Position numbers and translations under genes: made by a program. A stretch of 64,000 bases of DNA from Actinomycetota bacterium (lineage in GTDB: Bacteria; Actinomycetota; Thermoleophilia; Gaiellales; Gaiellaceae): positions 29,584 to 93,583 of the forward strand of contig PKYN01000006.1 in NCBI GenBank assembly GCA_003132665.1, read 5' to 3'. The stretch's first letter is position 1; every line of letters starts with the position of its first letter. Positions 56,975 through 64,000 of this stretch are shown piece by piece. The notes under the pieces are model-generated. The model saw only the letters and a list, made by a program, of their open reading frames with translations, was not told where the DNA came from and made no database searches.

Positions 56975-58104
56975 GTTCCGGCCAAGCGCCGATACAGCTC
57001 TCGTCGCCCTTCATCGAGGAGCGCGAGCACGAGCTCGTGAACGAGGTGCTCTCTTCGGGCCGCCTCTCGCTCGGGCCCACCGGGCCGCGCTTCGAGCAGA
57101 TGCTCGCCGAGCGGGTGGGCACGCGCTTTGCCGCGGCCGTCTCCAGCGGCACGGCCGGCCTGCACCTGCTCGTGCGCTCCTACGAGATCGGTGCCGGCGA
57201 CGAGGTGATAACGACCCCGTTCTCGTTCGCAGCCTCGACCAACTGCTTCCTCTACGAGGGTGCGACTCCGGTCTTCGCCGATATCGATCGCTCGACCTGG
57301 AACATCGATCCCGCTGCGATCGAGGCGGCAATCACGCCCAGGACGAAGGCCATCGTGGCGGTGGACATCTTCGGCTACCCCTGCGAGCTCGATCCGATCA
57401 AGGAGCTGGCTGCCAGGCACGGTCTGGCCGTCATCGATGACGCCTGCGAGGCGCTCGGAGCCGAGTACCGCGGCAAGCCGGTGGGTGGCTGCGGCGTCCC
57501 CGCGGTCTTCGCCTTCTATCCCAACAAGCAGATGACCACCGGCGAGGGCGGAATCGTCGTCACCGACTCCGAGGAGCAGTGGCGGCTGCTCAAGAGCCTT
57601 TCCAACCAGGGCCGCGGCGACGACGGTCCCTGGCTCGAGCACGTTCGCCTCGGCTACAACTATCGCCTCGACGACCTGAGCGCCGCGCTCGGCATCGCGC
57701 AGCTCGAGAAGCTCGACCGGATTCTCGAGCTTCGCTCGCAGGTCGCCGAGCGCTACCGGGCGCTGCTCGCGGGGGTGGAAGGCGTCGAACTAGCGGCCGC
57801 TGACGACGCCGAGCACCGTCGCTCCTGGTTCGTCTTCGTGGTCAGGCTGGCCGCGGGTATCGACCGCGAGCGAGTGATCGAGGGGCTGACGAAAGAGAAG
57901 GTTGCCTCCAGTCGCTACCTGCCCTGCATACATCTGCAGCCCTACATGCGCGAACGCTTCGGTTTCGCAGAGGGACTCTGCCCGCAGGGCGAGGCGCTCA
58001 GTCGCAGCACCGTGGCGCTTCCCTTCTACACGGCCCTCGAGGCCGAAGACCAGGAACGCGTGGTCGCGGCGCTCGAGAGAGCGATCGCGGCGGCGTCCTC
58101 TTAA
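56971..58104 (+). CDS. DegT/DnrJ/EryC1-family sugar aminotransferase
   Basis: The product is 377 aa with the family motifs VSSGTAGLHLLVRSYEIGAGDEVITTPFSF, VDIFGYPCELDPI, IDDACEALGAEYRGKPVG, the PLP Lys in FYPNKQMTTGEGGIVVT and the NYRLDDLSAALGIAQLEKL segment. Such enzymes transaminate nucleotide-linked or free keto-sugars for surface glycans or secondary metabolites. No other sugar-nucleotide gene is adjacent. Its ATG overlaps the ilvE stop (ATGA), which is an unusual pairing. Confidence 0.9.
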   Translation: MSSGQAPIQLSSPFIEEREHELVNEVLSSGRLSLGPTGPRFEQMLAERVGTRFAAAVSSGTAGLHLLVRSYEIGAGDEVITTPFSFAASTNCFLYEGATPVFADIDRSTWNIDPAAIEAAITPRTKAIVAVDIFGYPCELDPIKELAARHGLAVIDDACEALGAEYRGKPVGGCGVPAVFAFYPNKQMTTGEGGIVVTDSEEQWRLLKSLSNQGRGDDGPWLEHVRLGYNYRLDDLSAALGIAQLEKLDRILELRSQVAERYRALLAGVEGVELAAADDAEHRRSWFVFVVRLAAGIDRERVIEGLTKEKVASSRYLPCIHLQPYMRERFGFAEGLCPQGEALSRSTVALPFYTALEAEDQERVVAALERAIAAASS

Positions 58105-58240
58105 GGGTTCGGCAGAGGCTAAGCCTGGAGTTTGTCTTGTCGCAATTGCGGCGTAGAATCGCGAGGCCTCTGTTAAATGGAGCATAGAAGGGATAAGAAT
58201 AGCCCGCCGTAAATCTGAGGATGTCATCATCAACGCGCCG

Positions 58241-58501
58241 ATGAGCTTCGCGGGCGCAGCGCAGCGTGCGTTCCGTCTGCGCCGGATTACGTTCAATCCA
58301 GCTCTGCTCGCCAACATACTCATGACCCTGCTCGCGGTTGTACTCACGATCGTGTGGTGGGCGGTAGTGGCCGGCTGGTATGTGATCTTCGGATTGCTGC
58401 TCGTTCCGTATCGCCTGCTCCGGCGCGGTTCCCGTAAGCGAAAGGCCGAGGCGCTTCGTCACCGTGAAGTTATGGAAGCTCTGAATAAACAGGCCGAGTG
58501 A
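58241..58501 (+). CDS. Small single-span membrane protein
   Basis: The product is 86 aa. A basic N-terminus (RAFRLRRITFNP) is followed by a ~35-residue hydrophobic stretch (LLANILMTLLAVVLTIVWWAVVAGWYVIFGLLLVPY), which can form one long or two short helices, and a very basic tail (RLLRRGSRKRKAEALRHRE). Function unknown. A 7-codon ORF ending in its start (ATGA) lies immediately upstream. Confidence 0.65.
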   Translation: MSFAGAAQRAFRLRRITFNPALLANILMTLLAVVLTIVWWAVVAGWYVIFGLLLVPYRLLRRGSRKRKAEALRHREVMEALNKQAE

Positions 58502-58579
58502 CAACGGTCGAGGCCGGAAGACGCTTATCCATGCTCGGAATGTGCGTGTTATCCGTATCCCGCGCGGTAGAGTGACGCC

Positions 58580-58975
58580 GTGACAGATCGCGCCGTGCGG
58601 ATGGTATTCCTCGGCTTTGGCAAGTACGCCCGCGCCGATCGAATTTTCGCGCTCGAGCCGATACTCGGCGAGGAGCGGGGCGGAGGCAAGCGCACGCTCG
58701 TCTGGGTGGAAGGCATCGCCGAGCCTCTCATCGCCTCACGCACCGAGCGGACGATCCTTCAGGACATGGGCCAGGACGCCTCGGCGCAGTTATCGGTTCT
58801 CGAGGATGCACTAGCGCTGGCCGAGCGGCTGGCCGAGGACTCCGAGCAGATCGGGCCGCTTCTCGCCCGCTCGATCAAGGCCGAATCCGGGGTCGACATC
58901 GGCGACCTGGGCAAGAGGGCGCGCGAGCTGCTCGAGCAGACGGCTCGCGACGGTGACGATCAGCGCCTTTTCTAG
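58580..58975 (+). CDS. RemA-like (DUF370) domain with helical extension
   Basis: The product is 131 aa. Residues ~8-65 (MVFLGFGKYARADRIFALEPI ... RTLVWVEGIAEPLIASRTERTIL) match the RemA/DUF370 pattern of a small DNA-binding oligomer known for matrix and osmolyte gene control in Bacillus. The C-terminal ~65 residues are helical and acidic (LSVLEDALALAERLAEDSEQIGPLLARSIKAESGVDIGDLGKRARELL), an addition absent from short RemA. GTG start; an ATG at 58601 is also possible. Confidence 0.6.
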   Translation: MTDRAVRMVFLGFGKYARADRIFALEPILGEERGGGKRTLVWVEGIAEPLIASRTERTILQDMGQDASAQLSVLEDALALAERLAEDSEQIGPLLARSIKAESGVDIGDLGKRARELLEQTARDGDDQRLF

Positions 58976-58992
58976 CGCGAGGTGGCGTTCCG

Positions 58993-59580
58993 GTGAGCCC
59001 GGCTGGTAGTTCTGTCGCTTTGTCGCGCGAGTTCTTTACCCGCAGCGCGCACGAGCTGGGGCCGGAGCTGCTCGGCGCCACTCTGCTCGTAAACGGTGTC
59101 GGCGGAGTGCTCGTGGAGTTGGAGGTCTACGACCAAAGTGACCCGGCCAGTCACAGCTACCGCGGCCGGACGGAAAGAAACGCTTCGATGTTCGGGCCGC
59201 CGGGGCACGCCTACGTCTACCGCTCCTACGGCGTCCACTGGTGCCTGAACATCGTCTGCTCTCCAGAGGGCGAGGCGAGTGCCCTACTCGTCAGGGCGCT
59301 GGAGCCCATGCACGGCATCGAGCAGATGATCGAGCGCCGCGGCGTCTCCGACGAACGCAAGCTCTGTTCCGGGCCGGGAAAACTCTGCCAGGCCCTTGCC
59401 GTCTCCGGCGAGCACGACGGTCTGGCGTTCGATGTCTTCCCCTTCCAAGTTCTCGCGCGTACGCGCGAGCCGGAGATCGTGCGCTACGAACGCGTCGGAA
59501 TCACGCGCGCCCGGGAAAGGCTCTGGCGCCTATGCGTAGCCGGGTCGCCGTATCTCAGCCGTGGCCCAAGAAGAGCGTGA
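58993..59580 (+). CDS. 3-methyladenine DNA glycosylase (AAG/MPG family)
   Basis: The product is 195 aa. The AAG signature is intact: LVELEVYDQSDPASHSYRGRTERNASMFGPPGHAYVYRSYGVHWCLNIVC, with the base-flipping Tyr/His region and the catalytic Glu in VELEVY, and GPGKLCQALAV later. It removes alkylated purines in base excision repair. Its stop overlaps the 3' end of the convergent PBP gene by 26 bp. Confidence 0.92.
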   Translation: MSPAGSSVALSREFFTRSAHELGPELLGATLLVNGVGGVLVELEVYDQSDPASHSYRGRTERNASMFGPPGHAYVYRSYGVHWCLNIVCSPEGEASALLVRALEPMHGIEQMIERRGVSDERKLCSGPGKLCQALAVSGEHDGLAFDVFPFQVLARTREPEIVRYERVGITRARERLWRLCVAGSPYLSRGPRRA

Positions 59581-62023
59581 CGGTCATTCCCGGTTTAGAG
59601 GCGCCGCCGGCTCGCGGCTGCTGAGCAACGATGCGGCCCGAGCGGCCCTCGACAAACGCGCCCGCCCGCAGCCGCAGGCCGAGCGACTTCAGCTTCGCCC
59701 GCGCATCGGCCAGGGTCAGGCCTACGACATCGGGCACCAGCCCGTCCACGGGCTTCGCCAGCACGACGATGACGTTGTCGTACGAGGAGAGCGTGCCCTT
59801 CTTTGGGATCTGCCTGACCACCACACCCGGCCGCTGCAGCGGCTTGGCCTTCTGGTAGAACACCTCGGCGTTGAGCGGCTGCAGGGCAAGCCTGTTCTTG
59901 GCGTCGTCGAGCTTCATCCCGACCACGTTCGGCACCTCGACCTCGTTGGGCTTGCACGGCGCGATCGCCGACGGGCCCGATCCGCTGAAGTACTCCAGCG
60001 GGAAGCTGTTTCGGCAGTTGCCGTTGTCAAGCATCAGCTTGTCGTCGCGCCAGACAACCTGCTTGGCGCTCGAATAGGGATAAGAGGGATTCGCGAAGTA
60101 CTCCGGCGTCCATTTTCCGATCGGGTCGGTCTTCTCGAGGTAGGTGAAGGCGTGCTCCATGAACGACTTCCAGATCTCCGCCGGATAGGTGCCGCCCATC
60201 ACCGGCTGTCCGTGGAAGAGGTGGTCCATCGACACGAGTTTGTTCGGATAGCCGACCCAGACCGCGACGACGAGTTGCGGCGTGTAGCCGACGAACCAGG
60301 CGTCGCCGTAGTTCTCGGTCGTGCCGGTCTTACCGGCGGCGACCCGTCCCGGCAGTGCGGCCCGCTTGCCGGTTCCGTAGCTGACGACGTTCTCGAGCAT
60401 GGAGGTGATGATCGCCGAGTCGTTCGAGTCCATCTCCTGCCTCGGCACCTCGGCGTTCGCCTTGACCGAGTTGTCCACGACGTTGCGATAGCCGAGGACG
60501 GCGCGGGGCTCGTTGCCGAGCAGCGAGCCGTCGATCCGCGAGCCGCCGTCCGCGATCGTCGCATAGGCGCGCGCCATCTCGAGCGGATTCACGAGGTTGG
60601 TACCGAGACCGATCGACAGGTAAGCGGCGAGCTTGCTCTGTATCCCGAGCGACGTTGCGGCCTTGGCGACGCTCTTCGGGCCGACGATCTTGGTCAGCTG
60701 GGCGAAGACGGTGTTGTCGGAGTAGGCCGTCGCCGTCGTCAGGTTGATCGGGCCGAGGTAGGAATCCTCGCTGTTGGAGACCGACCAGTACTTGTCGCCC
60801 AGCGGCAGGTAAAGCGGCTTCGAGGTCAAGACCGAGCTGGGCGAGAGCCCCTGGGAGAGCGCCGCGCTCAGGACGAAGGGCTTGAACGCCGAGCCCGCCT
60901 GTCGCTGCGACTGCGTAGCGAGGTTGAACTGGCTCTTCTTGAAGCTCTTGCCGCCGACCATGGCCAGAACCTCACCGTTACGTGGGTCGATGGCCACCAG
61001 CGAGGTCGATGGACCACCCGGGATCACCATCGTGTCCTTCACGGTCTGCTCCGCGATCTTCTGCAAGCTGAGATCGATCGAGGTGGTCACCTCGAGCCCG
61101 CCTCCGTAGACCTTGGCGGCGCCGAGATTGCGAATGAGCAGATCCTTGACGTACTCGGTGAAGAAGGGGACACGCTCCCAGGAAGTGGGGCGCTTGCCTT
61201 GACCTATTCGCGGCAGCGGCGCTCGATTGGCGCTTCGCGCAGCCGCGGCGCTGACGTCTCCTTGCTGCACCATCTTCTGCAGCACGAGCGCGCGTCTCGA
61301 CGTGGCCGCCTTGGGATTGCGGAAGGGGTCGTACAGGCCGGGGTCGCGCGGAATCCCGGCTAGCAGCGCCGCCTCGGGCAGCGTGAGCTTGTCCGCGCTG
61401 TGCCCGAAGTAGGTCTGGGCCGCCCGCTCCACTCCGTAGGCGCCGTTACCGAAGTAGATCGTGTTCAGGTAGGCGGTCAGGATCCGGTCTTTCGACCAGC
61501 GTTGCTCGAGCTGCCAGGCCAGCGCGGCCTCCCGCAGCTTGCGCGCGACGGTGCGCTGTTTTTGCCGGTAGCTGTTCTTGATCAACTGCTGGGTGATCGT
61601 CGAGCCGCCCTCGACGACCTTCCCCTTGACGATGTCCGTCCAGGCGGCGCGGATCATCCCGCGCACGTCGATTCCTCGGTGCTCGTAGAAGCGCCGGTCT
61701 TCGATGTCCACGATCGCGTGCTTCATGTTCCAGCTGATCTGATCGGGGCGAACGATCTTGCGGGCCTCGGAGCCGCGCAGCACCGTCAAAACGGTGTGAC
61801 CGTCGCTGGCGAGTATCCGCCCGTCGACCTCGTTCTTCTGCATCTGCCTGGGATCGAGCTGGCCCAGGCCGCTTCCGAGCGCGCTGACGAAACCGAAACA
61901 GAAGGAGACGAAGGCGAGCATGCTGAGCACGCTGACGAAAGAGAGCAGTCTCAGCTTCCGAATCCGCCGCTTTGGCCGAGCCGGCCGCTCATTGCCCGAG
62001 CGGTCTCTACGAGCGCGAAGCAC
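59555..62023 (-). CDS. Class A penicillin-binding protein with PASTA repeats
   Basis: The product is about 822 aa, inner-membrane anchored (~residues 22-45). The GT51 glycosyltransferase domain has EDRRFYEHRGID, GGSTITQQLIKN and YLNTIYFGNGAYGVERAAQTYFG. The transpeptidase domain has SxxK (GSAFKPF), SxN (YSDNT) and KTGT (GKTGTTENYGDAWFVGYT). Two PASTA repeats end the protein (VPNVVGMKLDDAKNRL, VPDVVGLTLADARAKL). It polymerises and crosslinks peptidoglycan. The longer upstream frame overlaps tyrS, so GTG 62023 is taken as start. Confidence 0.92.
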   Translation of the reverse strand: MLRARRDRSGNERPARPKRRIRKLRLLSFVSVLSMLAFVSFCFGFVSALGSGLGQLDPRQMQKNEVDGRILASDGHTVLTVLRGSEARKIVRPDQISWNMKHAIVDIEDRRFYEHRGIDVRGMIRAAWTDIVKGKVVEGGSTITQQLIKNSYRQKQRTVARKLREAALAWQLEQRWSKDRILTAYLNTIYFGNGAYGVERAAQTYFGHSADKLTLPEAALLAGIPRDPGLYDPFRNPKAATSRRALVLQKMVQQGDVSAAAARSANRAPLPRIGQGKRPTSWERVPFFTEYVKDLLIRNLGAAKVYGGGLEVTTSIDLSLQKIAEQTVKDTMVIPGGPSTSLVAIDPRNGEVLAMVGGKSFKKSQFNLATQSQRQAGSAFKPFVLSAALSQGLSPSSVLTSKPLYLPLGDKYWSVSNSEDSYLGPINLTTATAYSDNTVFAQLTKIVGPKSVAKAATSLGIQSKLAAYLSIGLGTNLVNPLEMARAYATIADGGSRIDGSLLGNEPRAVLGYRNVVDNSVKANAEVPRQEMDSNDSAIITSMLENVVSYGTGKRAALPGRVAAGKTGTTENYGDAWFVGYTPQLVVAVWVGYPNKLVSMDHLFHGQPVMGGTYPAEIWKSFMEHAFTYLEKTDPIGKWTPEYFANPSYPYSSAKQVVWRDDKLMLDNGNCRNSFPLEYFSGSGPSAIAPCKPNEVEVPNVVGMKLDDAKNRLALQPLNAEVFYQKAKPLQRPGVVVRQIPKKGTLSSYDNVIVVLAKPVDGLVPDVVGLTLADARAKLKSLGLRLRAGAFVEGRSGRIVAQQPRAGGASKPGMTVTLFLGHG

Positions 62024-62092
62024 GACGCGGGAGTTTACCGGAGGGAGTCTTTCTCGCGCGGCCCTGAGGCGACGGCCGTAGAATCGTCTGCA

Positions 62093-63250
62093 ATGTCTGG
62101 GCGAGACGATATTTCGACGCTGACGCGGAACGCCGTCGAGGTGCTGCCCGAGGGCGGGCTGGAACGGAAACTGGCTCTGGGGCGGCCGCTCAGGGTGAAG
62201 CTGGGGATCGACGTGACCTCGCCTGACATTCACGTGGGTCGGGCGATTCCCCTGCAGCGCATGCGCGCCTTTCAGGACGCCGGTCACATTGGCGTCCTGA
62301 TCATCGGCGATTACACGACGAGAATCGGCGATCCGTCGGGCCGTTCGAGCGAACGGCCGATCCTGAGCGACGAGGAGATCGAGCACAACGCGCGCACCTA
62401 CCTGGAGCAAGCGATGGTGATCCTCGATCCCGATAGCACCGAGGTGCGCCGAAACGGCGAATGGCTCTCGAAGCTCAGCTACGCAGATGTAGTACGCCTG
62501 GCCCGTACGACCACGGTCGCGCGCATCCTCGAGCGCGACGATTTCGCCAACCGCTTCGCCGCGCACGAGCCGATCTCGGTTTCCGAACTGCTCTATCCGC
62601 TGATGCAGGCCTACGACTCGGTGGCGGTCGAGGCCGACGTCGAGCTCGGTGGCACCGACCAGCTCTACAACCTGCTCGCCGGCCGCGAGATCATGGAGTC
62701 CTACGGGCTGGAGCCGCAGGTGATCCTGACGACGCCCATTCTCGTCGCCTGGGATGGCGAGAAGATGAGCTCGTCGCTAGGCAACAACATTCCGCTTCTG
62801 GCTGCGCCCGAGGAGCAGTTCGGCCGCACGATGCGCATCCCCGACGAGCTGCTGGCGCAGTGGTACGAGCTGATCGTCGAGCGCGAGCCGCCGAAGACCG
62901 ATCCAATGGCGCAGAAGCTGGAACTGGCGCGCCTCATCGCCGCCCGCTCGCATGGTGAGGAGGCCGCCGCCGCCGCCGCCGAGCACTTCACCCGCGTCGT
63001 TCGGCAGAAGGAGGCGCCCGAGCGCCTCGAGGAGGCCGTTCTGCCCGCCGGAGATCCGCTACACCTGCCGTCTTTGCTCGTCGAATTCCTCGCTCTGGGC
63101 TCGACGAGCGAGGCTCGGCGCATGATCACGCAAGGCGGCGTCAAGCTGAACGGGGAGGTTGTCAAGGATCTCGACCTCTCGCGCGATCGGCTGGAAGGCG
63201 CTCTCGTACAGGCGGGGAAACGCCGTTTCGTACGCTTTCGCGCGTCCTAA
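62093..63250 (+). CDS. tyrS: Tyrosyl-tRNA synthetase
   Basis: The product is about 385 aa, class I synthetase. The HIGH-like motif is SPDIHVGRAIPL, the KMSKS-like motif is GEKMSSSLGNN, the tyrosine pocket region is LYPLMQAYDSVAVEADVELGGTDQLYNLLAGREI, and a C-terminal S4 domain (SLLVEFLALGSTSEARRMITQGGVKLNGEVV) binds tRNA. The ATG at 62093 fits the family start; no T-box leader is seen in the 69-bp divergent space with the PBP gene. Confidence 0.95.
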   Translation: MSGRDDISTLTRNAVEVLPEGGLERKLALGRPLRVKLGIDVTSPDIHVGRAIPLQRMRAFQDAGHIGVLIIGDYTTRIGDPSGRSSERPILSDEEIEHNARTYLEQAMVILDPDSTEVRRNGEWLSKLSYADVVRLARTTTVARILERDDFANRFAAHEPISVSELLYPLMQAYDSVAVEADVELGGTDQLYNLLAGREIMESYGLEPQVILTTPILVAWDGEKMSSSLGNNIPLLAAPEEQFGRTMRIPDELLAQWYELIVEREPPKTDPMAQKLELARLIAARSHGEEAAAAAAEHFTRVVRQKEAPERLEEAVLPAGDPLHLPSLLVEFLALGSTSEARRMITQGGVKLNGEVVKDLDLSRDRLEGALVQAGKRRFVRFRAS

Positions 63251-63291
63251 GATAAGCCGTTTTTGCAGGGCTTTGGTATTTCTCCGCGGCC

Positions 63292-63319
63292 TTGACAGAG
63301 TGGGTGCTGGTGCTACCAT
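63292..63319 (+). promoter_or_regulatory. Strong promoter of the rRNA operon
   Basis: A consensus -35 TTGACA (63292-63297) and TACCAT (63314-63319) are 16 bp apart. TATACT at 63389-63394 may be a second, weaker -10. The 380-bp stretch from tyrS to 16S is the rRNA leader and holds no gene. Confidence 0.75.
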
Positions 63320-63460
63320 TACGTAACCGTCCGAGGGCGGAGATTGAAGCTGCAAGAACTCAACCCGGAGCCCAGCTAGCGCATCGGCTATACTCAGCCG
63401 GCGATGACATGGGCCTCTGGCGCGAGTCGGAGGCTTTTTTACGGTCGCTGAACGGCGACG

Positions 63461-63523
63461 CGGTCTTTGAAAACTCAACAGCGTGCGTTTACGTCGAGAC
63501 CTCTCGCCAGGCTTTTCGCCTGG
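63461..63523 (+). promoter_or_regulatory. rRNA leader: boxA-like antitermination site and hairpin
   Basis: CGGTCTTTGAAAACTC (63461-63476) resembles the boxA TGCTCTTTGA of rRNA leaders that recruits NusB-S10. A stem CCAGGC-TTTTC-GCCTGG (63507-63523) follows, then the region where the 16S processing stem should form. Confidence 0.6.
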
Positions 63524-63630
63524 GCGCGAGGCTTAGATAAAAAACCGTCGACCCTCTTCGGAGGGGAGACACTTTGAGCTCCAAGCTCGAAGGAGAATCA
63601 GTTTGCGTGGGTTCGCCCACGCGACCGATC

Positions 63631-64000
<370 letters not shown>

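Noticed and set aside
62024..62566. N-terminal extension of the penicillin-binding protein frame
   Set aside because: It would overlap most of the 5' part of tyrS, has no PBP similarity, and a GTG at 62023 lies just before the basic, membrane-helix start.

Overview
This window is high-GC bacterial chromosome. The organism is most likely an actinobacterium of the class Thermoleophilia (Solirubrobacterales/Gaiellales type). That placement is inferred from the first ~370 nt of a 16S rRNA gene at the right end, an FliA/WhiG-type sigma factor, a DUF47-Pit phosphate operon, a second EF-G-like GTPase, and frequent GTG/TTG starts with start-stop overlaps. No database search was run.

Layout. 1-10 kb: a secreted GH6 cellulase behind two perfect LacI-type palindromes, a nitrilase-superfamily amidase, a 2-oxoacid dehydrogenase cluster (E1 alpha, E1 beta, E2, a VOC protein, a class I amidotransferase, E3) and hisC. 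10-17 kb: an oligopeptide/nickel-type ABC importer in the order permease, binding lipoprotein, permease, ATPase, ATPase. The last ATPase carries an N-terminal DUF805 membrane domain. 17-27 kb: meaB, a pit-DUF47 operon with an atypical OmpR-type regulator and a PHO-box-like direct repeat, an SCP2 protein, a GGDEF/HD-GYP c-di-GMP enzyme, deoC, and an ECF sigma factor with a membrane partner. 27-32.6 kb: tRNA-Trp, an FliA/WhiG-type sigma factor, an EF-G-like protein, small proteins and an RNase HI.

32.7-43.2 kb is a 10.5-kb integrated element inserted in tRNA-Gly(GCC) and bounded by 44-bp direct repeats. It encodes a tyrosine integrase, HTH regulators, a D5/P4-type helicase-primase with an iteron-like inverted repeat at its 3' end, small and large terminase-like proteins, a SWIM-finger protein and a string of tightly overlapping small genes. 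No portal, capsid or tail gene is visible. It looks like a terminase-carrying phage satellite or a reduced prophage.

43.4-64 kb: an acyltransferase/SGNH protein, tRNA-Cys, folD, a cold-shock protein, gatCAB, a TolB-like propeller protein, a YjbQ protein, a serine-synthesis pair (class V aminotransferase and serA), ilvE overlapping a DegT-type aminotransferase, a RemA-like protein, a 3-methyladenine glycosylase, a class A PBP with PASTA repeats, tyrS, and the promoter, boxA and 5' part of an rRNA operon.

The most novel signal is a dispersed, roughly 210-230-nt noncoding repeat present three times. One copy lies directly downstream of tRNA-Trp, one directly downstream of the FliA/WhiG sigma gene, and one directly after attR, so it would follow tRNA-Gly if the element were absent. 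The copies keep the same stem-loops although the stem sequences differ, which suggests a structured RNA or 3'-end element.
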